Shown here piece by piece: positions 1-6,294 of a DNA stretch of 7,262 nt. The stretch is from positions 1-7,262 of the forward strand of contig JBAXLO010000219.1 of NCBI GenBank assembly GCA_037134755.1, read 5' to 3'. The DNA is from JBAXLO01 sp037134755 (lineage in GTDB: Bacteria > Bacteroidota > Bacteroidia > Bacteroidales > JACABE01). The notes beneath the pieces were generated by a model, which was not told where the DNA came from, ran no database searches, and saw only the letters and a list, made by a program, of their open reading frames with translations. The position numbers and the translations under genes were made by a program. Positions within the stretch are counted from its first letter, which is position 1. Each line of letters opens with the position of its first letter.

Positions 1-31
1 GATTTACATATTTTTCATTGATTAATATCAT
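1..31 (-). CDS. Possible start of a gene running off the left edge
   Basis: Reading leftward from an ATG at 31-29, ten codons are open to the window edge (MILINEKYVN). A nearer ATG at 18 hits a stop after four codons. The main support is the promoter-like pair just upstream (47-74), which would give a leader of only about ten bases. No Shine-Dalgarno is visible, as is usual in Bacteroidota. Ten residues are too few to identify a family. The true start could also lie beyond the edge. Confidence 0.3.
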   Translation of the reverse strand, partial: MILINEKYVN

Positions 32-46
32 TTTCTTATTTTTTTA

Positions 47-74
47 CAAAGATACTAATAATTTTTGTTTCCAA
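47..74 (-). promoter_or_regulatory. Bacteroidota-type promoter, leftward
   Basis: On the minus strand a TTG (74-72) is followed after 17 bases by TATCTTTG (54-47). This matches the -33 TTG / -7 TAnnTTTG pattern of the Bacteroidota primary sigma factor. Transcription would start near position 40 and run out of the window to the left. Confidence 0.5.
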
Positions 75-104
75 TTCGTAATTCGTAATTTTTAATTCGT
101 AATT
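73..104. repeat. AATTCGT short direct repeat
   Basis: The heptamer AATTCGT occurs at 73-79, 80-86 and 94-100, and a final AATT follows at 101-104. Runs of this word are common between genes in Bacteroidota (from memory, not searched). It overlaps the upstream edge of the leftward promoter. No function is implied. Confidence 0.7.
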
Positions 105-264
105 GATTTATATTTATAACCAAAACTCGGGTTTAAAATTAATTGAAGAAAAGAATGTGCAATGATTCAACCTAAGTCCGCACGTGCGGACTTAGGTTTT
201 TTTTATTTTTATGATAATGATTTTTATATTTATAACCGAAGTCAGGGTTTAAATATAAATGAAG
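104..264. repeat. Two-copy diverged intergenic module
   Basis: Positions 104-147 and 218-264 are related copies. Both read roughly TGATTT..TATTTATAACC, a variable octamer, GGGTTTAAA, then A/T-rich sequence ending in TGAAG. In the central 25 bases about 20 are identical. Both copies keep a small AACC/GGTT pairing around the variable loop. Each is followed by a strong hairpin (169-198 and 270-306), so an AT-box-plus-hairpin unit seems to have been duplicated. The fill between the copies is the plus-strand terminator. Confidence 0.5.
169..210 (+). terminator. Perfect palindrome with T-run (plus-strand intrinsic terminator)
   Basis: Positions 169-198 form a perfect 30-bp palindrome (arms AACCTAAGTCCGCAC and its complement, no spacer; the RNA loop would take the central bases). 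A run of T from 197 to 204 follows, then ATTTTT. The minus-strand side has no T-run, so termination would act on plus-strand transcripts. No plus-strand gene lies upstream within the window, so what it terminates is unclear. Confidence 0.65.
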
Positions 265-306
265 TTAATACAAAAGGCTAGTATCATTACAATACTAACC
301 TTTTGT
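263..306 (-). terminator. Hairpin terminator after the coiled-coil membrane protein gene
   Basis: Arms 270-284 and 292-306 give a 15-bp stem with a 7-base loop. On the plus strand one pair is a C/A mismatch (278 with 298). On the minus strand the same position is a G-U wobble, so the stem is unbroken only in minus-strand RNA. The downstream minus-strand sequence is TTTTG TATTAACTT, a moderate T-run. It lies about 70 bases beyond the stop codon at 376. Confidence 0.55.
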
Positions 307-375
307 TAATGTATGTTTAATTCATTTTGTTATTAAAAAAAACTCCATTGCTAATGAGCATGTATTTGGAACAGG

Positions 376-1146
376 CTACTTTGGTTCAATATAATTATCA
401 TGTATTATTGACTTTATCTTATGATATAATTGACCAATTGGTTGTTCATACATATTTGATTCTAGTTTCTTTAAGTCAATATTAAAATCAACCAAATTCA
501 TATAACCATCGAGTACTCTTTCTAATTCACGTTGCTTTTCTGAACCATCTAATGTTACTTTGACTGAATAATAAACACCTTTTAACTCGTTTCTTAACTG
601 AGATGTATTTTTGTACTCTTCAAATGCATCATTATCTCGTCCTTCCTCAAGATAATAATAAATCATCCTATTAAGTTGTAGATTTAATAATGTTGCAAGT
701 TTAATAAATTGAGCAACCATTTCTTTTAAATCATTTATTTTATTATGCTCCCTCTCAATTATCTTTTTTTCTCTTTCTAAATCTCTATTAGCCTGAATTT
801 GTTGACTCAGATTGTTTTCCGATACTTTTAATTGATTTTCGAGATTTATTCTACTTCGACGTGTACCAATTAATGTAGTAATCAAAGTGCCAATTAATGC
901 AACAATAGCAACTATAACAACACCGTATTTATCCATAGGTGTTCGTTCTTTACTTTCTAATTTTTCAGTTATTTTATCCTCGAGATTTTTTGAAAGTGTA
1001 AATTCAATCTTTTGTACTTTAGAATCAATAGAAGTAGCAACTTTCTCAATTTTTGATTTTTCAGAATTTAATATTTTCTGCTTTTCTTGACTATTAATGT
1101 TTGTTAAGAACCCTATTAATAAGATAATCAATAAAATTTGTCTCAT
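376..1146 (-). CDS. Hypothetical single-span inner-membrane protein with coiled coil
   Basis: Function not recognised; 256 residues. Residues 1-19 look like a cleavable signal peptide (MRQ then a run of I and L, ending near INS before Q20). Residues 20-72 are charged and helical. Residues 74-94 form one clear membrane helix (YGVVIVAIVALIG...), followed at once by RRSR (96-99), which by the positive-inside rule puts the rest in the cytoplasm. Residues 99-140 are a coiled-coil-like stretch rich in E, Q, N, K and L. Residues 140-256 are a mixed helical domain with a YYY at 163-165. The expected layout is a periplasmic N-terminal part, one span, and a cytoplasmic coiled-coil and helical domain. 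The start ATG has no Shine-Dalgarno (AATAATAAAACA upstream). The gene begins 28 bases after the terminator T-run of the preceding gene, so it needs readthrough or its own promoter; none matching TAnnTTTG was found. The reading frame is confident, the function unknown. Confidence 0.85.
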   Translation of the reverse strand: MRQILLIILLIGFLTNINSQEKQKILNSEKSKIEKVATSIDSKVQKIEFTLSKNLEDKITEKLESKERTPMDKYGVVIVAIVALIGTLITTLIGTRRSRINLENQLKVSENNLSQQIQANRDLEREKKIIEREHNKINDLKEMVAQFIKLATLLNLQLNRMIYYYLEEGRDNDAFEEYKNTSQLRNELKGVYYSVKVTLDGSEKQRELERVLDGYMNLVDFNIDLKKLESNMYEQPIGQLYHKIKSIIHDNYIEPK

Positions 1147-1174
1147 TGTTTTATTATTTTAGTGTTAATAAATT

Positions 1175-1204
1175 AAAAAAACAAAGCAGGTATTATCCGC
1201 CTTG
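1175..1204 (-). terminator. Intrinsic terminator of the T9SS cargo gene
   Basis: On the minus strand CAAGGCGG (1204-1197) pairs with CTGCTTTG (1189-1182). This gives eight pairs, three of them G-U, around a 7-base loop. Seven T follow (1181-1175). It begins eight bases after the TAA at 1214-1212. The position and U-run are typical of an intrinsic terminator; the G-U pairs make it only moderately strong. Confidence 0.65.
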
Positions 1205-1211
1205 TAGATTA

Positions 1212-4200
1212 TTATTTATTTTTTATTACTTTAAATGTTTGTTTTACATTATTGCCTATACTTAATAGATAAATACCTCCAGATAAATCACCAAGTTCTA
1301 TTGTTGAAGTCTCTATATTTAGTTTGCCTGATAAGACTGTTTTACCAATTTGATCTGTAATAGTAAAGATAGAACCAATAAGATTTGTATTTATCTCAAC
1401 ATTTATTTTACTATATGCAGGATTAGGATAAACTTTAAATAAATTATTATTCACATTTTCTTCTATTCCTGTTAAATCAACATTTGTAACTGTTGATATT
1501 GATTTACATCCATAAGTATTAGCAACCTGTACCTGATAAAAACCCGAAACAGTTACATTATAAAATTGTGATGTAGCACTAGGAATAGGATTTCCATTAG
1601 AGAACCATTGATTATTAGTTACAGAACTTGACATTAATAAACTCCCATTTTGTGCAATAGTTGGAATAGTAGGGACGGGATTAACTGTAACAATTAAACT
1701 GTCTTTTGCTGTGCACCCATTATATGCTAAAGTTACTATATATGTTGTAGTATTACTAGGTGTAAAAGGTATACCTTGTACAACTCCATTATTCCATGCA
1801 TATGAATTACCACCTGTAGCATTTAAAACAATAGTATCACCATAACAAACTATTTTATTAGTACCAGCATATACAGTTAATGGTATTACATTTATTTTAA
1901 GACTATCTACTTTTATCCCACATCCATTATTTGGATTTAAGCTGACAATAAAGGTTGTTGTTGTATTAGGAGAAACTTTCGGATTAATTATATTAGAGTT
2001 GGAAATCCCGTTTGTTGGAGACCAGCTATATATATAATTCCCATTAATAAAACTGGGGATAGCATTTAACTGGACAGAATCTCCACAGTTTACATTCATA
2101 TTTATACCAGCATCAACAGTTAATGCATTTACAATTACTTTTACACTATCTATTGATAATAGATTACATCCATTGTTTTGATTTAAACTTACAATATATG
2201 TTGTTGTTGTATTAGGAGAAACTTTTGGATTACTAATATTCGGGTTCGAAACTCCAATTTGGGGCAACCAAGTATATGTATAATTACTATTATTGATATT
2301 AGGAACAGCATTTAACTGAACTGAATCCCCACAATTTATATTTTTATTTACACCTGCATCTACAGTTATTCCGTTATTTATAATTACTTTGACGCTATCA
2401 ATATAAATATTACAACCAGTAGTTGCATTTGGTGTTATTGTAACTTTATAAGTTGTATTAGCATTAGCTTTAGCAATAGGATTTGAGATAATTGGATTGT
2501 TTAGTCCAACTATTGGTTGCCAACTAAATGTTGCATTATCAATATCACTTAGTTTATAAATACTACCAAAACCAGCACCATTAGTACCTGTAACAGCATA
2601 TCCTGTATTAATGTTAGTAAAATAAACATTTATAAAATTCTCAGTTGTTCCACTTGCTAATGCAATCCATGTTAACCCTGCATCTATAGTCTTTAAAATT
2701 GTACCTGCACTACCAAAAACATATCCAGTATTTGCATTTATAAAATAAATAGAAGTTAAAGCTTGAGTTGTACCACTTGTTAAAGATGTCCATGTACTAC
2801 CTGCATTTGTTGTTTTTAGGATTGTCCCACTACTTCCTACAGCATAACCGGTATTAATATCTGTAAAATAAATAGACCATAAAGGATTAGTTGTTCCACT
2901 TGTTAATACATCCCATGTAAGTCCTGCGGTTGTTGTTTTAATTATATGACCATTATTTCCAACTGCATAACCAGTATTAGCATTTGTAAAATAAACAGAC
3001 TCTAAATTATCATAAATAACAGCACTAAAAGATGTTATAGTGCTCCATGTACTACCAGCATTTGTTGTTTTTATTATTGTTTTGCTATCGCCAACCATGT
3101 AACCATTATTTGCATCTGTAAAATAAATAGAACGTAAAATATTAGAAGTTCCACTTGTTAACTGACTCCATGTTAAACCAGCATTTGTTGTTTTAATAAT
3201 TTTTCCGTTATCTTCTGTTACATATCCAGTATTTGAATCTTTAAAATAAATAGAACGTAAATTATGACTAGTTGTACTATAATCATATGGAATCGAAAAT
3301 ATTTCTGTCCATGAATTACCTGCATCAGTAGTTTTAAAAATTGTACTATTATAATAATTCCCAAGTATATATCCAGTATTAGCATCTGTAAAGTAAATAG
3401 AACTTAAAGAACTAGTTGTCCCACTTGTTAATTTAGTCCATGAACTTCCTGCATTTGTAGTTTTTAAAATACCATCTTTACTGGCAATATATCCTGTATT
3501 TGCATCAGTAAAATATATAGAATTTAAAAACTGTCCTGTTCCACTTGTCAATGCAGTCCACGTACCACCTGCATTTGTTGTTTTTCTAATTGTTCCATTA
3601 TATCCAACTACATACCCAGTATTGACATCAGTAAAAAAAATAGATTGCAACCAGTCTGTTGTTCCACTTGTTAATGTAGTCCAGGTAGTACCTCCATCAT
3701 ATGTTTTATAAATTGTACTTGAAGTCTCATAAACGCCATATCCTATATTCTGAGTTGTAAAAAAAACATTAGTCAGATGTGTACTACCACTAGGTAACCA
3801 AGTATTACCTGCATCTGTTGTCTTTAAAATTGAATTAGCCCCAGTAACATATCCTGTATCTAAATTTACAAAGTCTATAGATTTCAACCAACTTGTAGTA
3901 TAACTTGTTATTGGAGTCCAGGTATTACCTGCATTTGTTGTTTTTTTTATTGTCCCATTACTACCAACAACATATCCCGTATTTGCATTTGTAAAACAAA
4001 CAGATTGTAAAGTTTCAGTAGTACCACTTGTTAATGTACTCCATGTATTACCTGAATTAGTTGTTTTTAGAATTATACCAACATCACCAACTGAATATCC
4101 CGTACTATCATTCGTAAAATAAATAGAATACAAAGCATTCGTTGTTCCACTTGTTAAAGTAGTCCATGTACTACCTGCATTTGTTGTCTTTTTGATAGTA

Positions 4201-4424
4201 CCGTTATAACCAACAGCATATCCAGTATTTGCATTTGTATAAAACACATTATAATATATACATCCCTTTAGTATTTTTGTATTATAAAAACTAGAAGATA
4301 ATTGAGTACTATCACCACAATTGATATATTTAGTTGTTTTATCAACTAAAAAATTGCAGTTTTGTGCCATACTGCTTACCGTAATTGCAAAAGTACAGAC
4401 TAAAATAATTATTATTTTTTTCAT
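1212..4424 (-). CDS. Secreted beta-propeller / Ig-like protein with T9SS type A sorting domain
   Basis: This is a 1070-residue cell-surface or secreted protein. Residues 1-20 are a Sec signal peptide (MKKIIIILVCTFAITVSSMA, cut before Q21). Residues 61-630 hold 14 blade units of about 41 residues, of the YCF48/BNR (Asp-box) propeller type. Each starts YFTDANTGY-like and carries KTTNAGSTW-like Asp boxes, 13 of which are intact; the last unit lacks it. Residues 687-768, 769-849 and 850-917 are Ig/PKD-like domains, each with a CGDS- or CYGD-type cysteine, a core Trp and a later NGC cysteine. Residues 918-994 are a more diverged module. Residues 995-1070 are a T9SS type A C-terminal domain (FKVYPNP, then GGIYLLSI and FKVIK). 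That domain predicts export across the outer membrane by T9SS, followed by removal of the domain and release or anchoring. Residues 22-46 and 631-686 look like two halves of one more Ig-like domain split by the propeller. The ligand is unknown; adhesion or binding is plausible, and no catalytic residues are evident. The start ATG fits the signal peptide and no Shine-Dalgarno is present. The gene lies 28 bases after the upstream membrane-protein gene and is probably co-transcribed with it. Confidence 0.93.
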   Translation of the reverse strand: MKKIIIILVCTFAITVSSMAQNCNFLVDKTTKYINCGDSTQLSSSFYNTKILKGCIYYNVFYTNANTGYAVGYNGTIKKTTNAGSTWTTLTSGTTNALYSIYFTNDSTGYSVGDVGIILKTTNSGNTWSTLTSGTTETLQSVCFTNANTGYVVGSNGTIKKTTNAGNTWTPITSYTTSWLKSIDFVNLDTGYVTGANSILKTTDAGNTWLPSGSTHLTNVFFTTQNIGYGVYETSSTIYKTYDGGTTWTTLTSGTTDWLQSIFFTDVNTGYVVGYNGTIRKTTNAGGTWTALTSGTGQFLNSIYFTDANTGYIASKDGILKTTNAGSSWTKLTSGTTSSLSSIYFTDANTGYILGNYYNSTIFKTTDAGNSWTEIFSIPYDYSTTSHNLRSIYFKDSNTGYVTEDNGKIIKTTNAGLTWSQLTSGTSNILRSIYFTDANNGYMVGDSKTIIKTTNAGSTWSTITSFSAVIYDNLESVYFTNANTGYAVGNNGHIIKTTTAGLTWDVLTSGTTNPLWSIYFTDINTGYAVGSSGTILKTTNAGSTWTSLTSGTTQALTSIYFINANTGYVFGSAGTILKTIDAGLTWIALASGTTENFINVYFTNINTGYAVTGTNGAGFGSIYKLSDIDNATFSWQPIVGLNNPIISNPIAKANANTTYKVTITPNATTGCNIYIDSVKVIINNGITVDAGVNKNINCGDSVQLNAVPNINNSNYTYTWLPQIGVSNPNISNPKVSPNTTTTYIVSLNQNNGCNLLSIDSVKVIVNALTVDAGINMNVNCGDSVQLNAIPSFINGNYIYSWSPTNGISNSNIINPKVSPNTTTTFIVSLNPNNGCGIKVDSLKINVIPLTVYAGTNKIVCYGDTIVLNATGGNSYAWNNGVVQGIPFTPSNTTTYIVTLAYNGCTAKDSLIVTVNPVPTIPTIAQNGSLLMSSSVTNNQWFSNGNPIPSATSQFYNVTVSGFYQVQVANTYGCKSISTVTNVDLTGIEENVNNNLFKVYPNPAYSKINVEINTNLIGSIFTITDQIGKTVLSGKLNIETSTIELGDLSGGIYLLSIGNNVKQTFKVIKNK
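1878..2366 (-). repeat. Tandem Ig-like domain repeat within the T9SS cargo gene
   Basis: This covers residues 687-849, two consecutive Ig-like domains of 82 and 81 residues. Both start TVDAG and share NCGDSVQLNA, PKVSPNTTTT and a closing NNGC. Their similarity is much higher than with the third domain (850-917), which points to a fairly recent in-frame duplication of about 245 bp. Confidence 0.75.
2535..4244 (-). repeat. Coding tandem repeat of propeller blades (about 123 bp unit)
   Basis: Fourteen blade units lie in residues 61-630. Their starts are near residues 61, 102, 143, 184, 221, 263, 304, 344, 393, 434, 478, 519, 560 and 601. Most are exactly 41 residues (123 bp). Unit 4 is shortened to 37, while units 8 and 10 are expanded to 49 and 44 by loop insertions before the LRSI or LESV strand. 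The fourteenth unit keeps the YFTNINTGYAV strand but not the Asp box. The repetition makes copy-number change by recombination plausible and could cause assembly errors. Confidence 0.85.
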
Positions 4425-4452
4425 TGTTATTATTAATTTATTAAATTTTTAG

Positions 4453-5148
4453 TTAATACAATTTTCTTTTTCGTTTATATTTATTTGCATAATATGTAAA
4501 AATTAAAATTTCTGTAAATATGATATAAATAAAAGCATATATTTGAACCACAACAAAATAACACTTAATCACACCGCAACATTGGGAGAAAAAGCAACAT
4601 TTCATTTCTGTCAAATTTATAATCATCACAATACAAGCTGTTGTAAAGAAGAGAAGAATTTGAAGAATAATAGAAAATAATACTACTGCCAAGTTAAAAT
4701 CTTGTAAGAAACAAAAATGGGATTTTATAGAATGATCATAAATACAAAATATTTTTTTAAATTCATCTTTAAAAGAATCTTTTCTAATTTTATTCACTAT
4801 TAATTGATCTCTTCTAAGGGTGTAACCATTTATTATTGAGAAGACAACGGGAATAACAAATAAAAATATACTAAAACAACTTGCTAATATGAATAATAAA
4901 AGTGATATACAATCTGTCGTTTTTAAGTAATTGGATAAAGTAATACCATAAGCTGTTATACCACTAATTAAAACGCCTAATAATGTAAATATTATTGTTT
5001 GTCTATGATTTTCATTTACTGAATATTGTTGACATAAATCTTTTTTAATTTCATTTGCCAATTCGGCTCTAAGCTTTTCTGGTATATCTTCCATAATCTT
5101 TAATACTAAATTTTGGTTTTTTAGTTTATCTATAAATATTGCTTTCAT
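4453..5148 (-). CDS. Hypothetical four-helix membrane protein with periplasmic cysteine cluster
   Basis: Function not recognised; 231 residues from the ATG at 5148. An in-frame GTG at 5169 would add seven residues (V/MKKIINY). I prefer the ATG because Bacteroidota rarely use GTG and neither start has a Shine-Dalgarno. Numbered from the GTG, residues 1-55 are a charged amphipathic cytoplasmic head (KIMEDIPEKLRAELANEIKKDL), and membrane helices lie at about 58-78, 88-113, 158-186 and 204-228. A basic cytoplasmic loop (114-157) separates helices two and three. The C-terminal tail KYKRKRKLY is strongly basic, so both ends should be cytoplasmic. The short loop between helices three and four would then be periplasmic; it holds C191, C192, C197 and C198, with C203 at the membrane edge. 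The stop is 28 bases before the T9SS cargo gene, so the two are probably one transcript. The terminator of the upstream RNA candidate ends 57 bases before the ATG. Confidence 0.8.
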   Translation of the reverse strand: MKAIFIDKLKNQNLVLKIMEDIPEKLRAELANEIKKDLCQQYSVNENHRQTIIFTLLGVLISGITAYGITLSNYLKTTDCISLLLFILASCFSIFLFVIPVVFSIINGYTLRRDQLIVNKIRKDSFKDEFKKIFCIYDHSIKSHFCFLQDFNLAVVLFSIILQILLFFTTACIVMIINLTEMKCCFFSQCCGVIKCYFVVVQIYAFIYIIFTEILIFTYYANKYKRKRKLY

Positions 5149-5205
5149 ATAATTAATTATTTTTTTCACTTTGTACTTTGAACCGATTTATAAATGATAT
5201 TAAAT

Positions 5206-5232
5206 AAAAAAACGTGGTCTAATTACCCACCG
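5206..5232 (-). terminator. Intrinsic terminator ending the structured RNA
   Basis: CGGTGG (5232-5227) pairs with CCACG (5217-5213), with one bulged G and a 9-base loop. Seven T follow (5212-5206). Its 5' base touches the closing stem of the long hairpin, so the two structures stack directly. The long hairpin and terminator can form together, so no obvious antiterminator pairing is visible. Confidence 0.65.
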
Positions 5233-5416
5233 TTGTTGAGACCCGACCAAGAGCCTTGTTACAGATAAAGCAACGACCACGCTATCACGTGGCGTTTGCT
5301 TACTATCCTGTAACATTATTGTAATTTGGTCGGTTTCAACAACAGAATTTAGCTAAACGCAATTTCTTAATATAATTAGTACAATATTTATTTCATGCAA
5401 TTTTTTAATTATTAAT
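5206..5416 (-). ncRNA. Candidate structured small RNA with own promoter and terminator
   Basis: On the minus strand a promoter (5451-5422) predicts a start near 5416, and an intrinsic terminator ends at 5206, giving an RNA of about 210 nt. After an A/T-rich 5' part, positions 5343-5232 fold into one long hairpin. GTTGTTGA (5343-5336) pairs with TCAACAAC (5239-5232). CCGACCAA (5333-5326) pairs with TTGGTCGG (5250-5243). Next is a bubble of 10 nt (ATTACAATAA) against 6 nt (AGGCTC). Above it an upper stem of about 24 pairs with small bulges begins TGTTACA/TGTAACA (5315-5309 with 5263-5257), continues GATA/TATC and AAGCAA/TTGCTT, and ends in a CCACG/CGTGG tip with loop TGATAG. The closing stem, bubble, bulged upper stem and size recall 6S RNA, which binds RNA polymerase, but the bubble is small and I cannot confirm this. 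Alternatives are a leader attenuator for the membrane-protein gene 58 bases downstream, or a palindromic mobile element. Confidence 0.6.
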
Positions 5417-5421
5417 AGGTA

Positions 5422-5451
5422 CAAAAGTAATAAAATTTTCTTAAGTACAAA
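5422..5451 (-). promoter_or_regulatory. Bacteroidota-type promoter for the structured RNA
   Basis: TTTG (5451-5448) and TACTTTTG (5429-5422) are separated by 18 bases on the minus strand. This is a full match to the TTTG / TAnnTTTG pattern. The next downstream element is the structured RNA. If its terminator is leaky, the same promoter could also serve the membrane-protein and T9SS cargo genes. Confidence 0.6.
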
Positions 5452-5488
5452 TTATTTATAAATTTATTTTCAATATTTCCCATTAGGA

Positions 5489-5531
5489 AATAAAAAAGAC
5501 AACTCAACTAATAAATAACGGAGTTGTCTTT
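5489..5531 (-). terminator. Intrinsic terminator of the proline-tail protein gene
   Basis: AAAGACAACTC (5495-5505) is an exact inverted match to GAGTTGTCTTT (5521-5531), an 11-bp stem with a 15-base loop. On the minus strand the arm ends in a run of six T (5497-5492), then ATTT. It lies about 54 bases after the stop codon at 5585 and separates this gene from the RNA promoter downstream. Confidence 0.75.
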
Positions 5532-5579
5532 AAATTCTTAAATCACTAAATCACAATATCACCAAATCGCCAAATCCAC
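5532..5579. repeat. AAATCAC-type octamer repeat
   Basis: Six units of eight bases in strict register start at 5532, 5540, 5548, 5556, 5564 and 5572. They are variants of AAATCACT/C. They fill the gap between the stop codon of the proline-tail gene and its terminator. Such A/T-rich octamer runs are frequent in intergenic Bacteroidota DNA (recollection). No function is claimed. Confidence 0.65.
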
Positions 5580-5584
5580 TTGTC

Positions 5585-6286
5585 TTAAGCCATCGGTGGT
5601 GTTGGAGGAACCGGATCAACAGGCGGAATCGGATCAGGAGGTGTACTCCATCCACCAATTACACGTTGGTCATAGTATTCCAACACAAACTCAGGAGCTG
5701 TGCCCTCGTAACCGTTCACCAATTTGTCAAGTCTTTGTTTTAATTGAGTATCCACAACTTTATACTCCTTTACCATTTCTTTGTTAGCACTCTTTCCGCC
5801 TGTTATTACGGCTTTTCCTTTAGGCGATGCCAACTCAAAAGCATTCACACTAGCTATTTGTATAGCAAGATGTCCTACAGGCATTCCCCATAATATCAAA
5901 CCTGCTGATACAGGTATTGCATCAGTTCCAATCTGCTTACATCTTGCAATAACTATTGCAACACTCCCATCTTTCAAATCGCTGGGCGAAAAATCAAATT
6001 TACCTCTCAATTCATCATCATTTATGCTACTTGCATAAGCCACCCCTGCATCACAGATAGTAGAGGTGTCCTTAATCATTTTATTAAATTTTTGTGCTTT
6101 GCCTTTAGTTGCATTATTTGATTTTTTGTTAATCCTGTCCTTTTCTTTTATCATTTTAATGCCATCATCCAAAGCCGCAACCTCTGCTGTAAAGGCTGCT
6201 GAAGCTGTCCAAATAATAATGTTTAGCTGTAGAAACAATAGAACTGCTTCATACATCTGTAATTTCCTTAATCGTGGTCTGTTCAT
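5585..6286 (-). CDS. Hypothetical helical protein with proline-rich tail
   Basis: No function recognised; 233 residues. It is mostly alpha-helical and ends in a low-complexity proline tail (STPPDPIPPVDPVPPTPPMA, from about 214). The overall pattern resembles a multicopy, unnamed helical family I associate with Bacteroidota: a hydrophobic first helix, a central A-Y-A (83-85) followed by IND, a helix around LKQRLDKLV (182-190), then PEF (198-200) and Y-x-x-R (205-208). This is recollection, not a search. Residues 13-30 are hydrophobic after a basic start (RPRLRK) and end in ASA, so they could be a signal peptide or merely a buried first helix. The ATG at 6286 is supported by the AGGAAGGA eight bases upstream. 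The gene is visibly less AT-rich than its neighbours. It has its own terminator, and no clear promoter was found; the best site, TAACTTGCACCC near 6369, is one T short of consensus. Confidence 0.8.
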   Translation of the reverse strand: MNRPRLRKLQMYEAVLLFLQLNIIIWTASAAFTAEVAALDDGIKMIKEKDRINKKSNNATKGKAQKFNKMIKDTSTICDAGVAYASSINDDELRGKFDFSPSDLKDGSVAIVIARCKQIGTDAIPVSAGLILWGMPVGHLAIQIASVNAFELASPKGKAVITGGKSANKEMVKEYKVVDTQLKQRLDKLVNGYEGTAPEFVLEYYDQRVIGGWSTPPDPIPPVDPVPPTPPMA

Positions 6287-6294
6287 TATAAATT

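Noticed and set aside
887..1090. Plus-strand open frame opposite the coiled-coil membrane protein gene
   Set aside because: It starts at GTG, has no promoter or ribosome-binding site, and mirrors the signal peptide and linker of the real minus-strand gene.
5200..5316. Minus-strand open frame of 38 codons through the long hairpin and terminator (ATG at 5316)
   Set aside because: It runs through the self-complementary stem and the T-run of a terminator, has no ribosome-binding site and an unnatural composition. It is best explained as a by-product of the structured RNA.
5232..5343. Integron attC site
   Set aside because: The ends read GTTGTTGA...TCAACAAC, with GTT at the outer left and AAC at the outer right. 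attC has the opposite order (RYYYAAC...GTTRRRY), and no integrase or cassette array is present.
5206..5416. Retron msr-msd
   Set aside because: The single long hairpin invites the comparison, but no reverse transcriptase gene is present; the next gene is a membrane protein.
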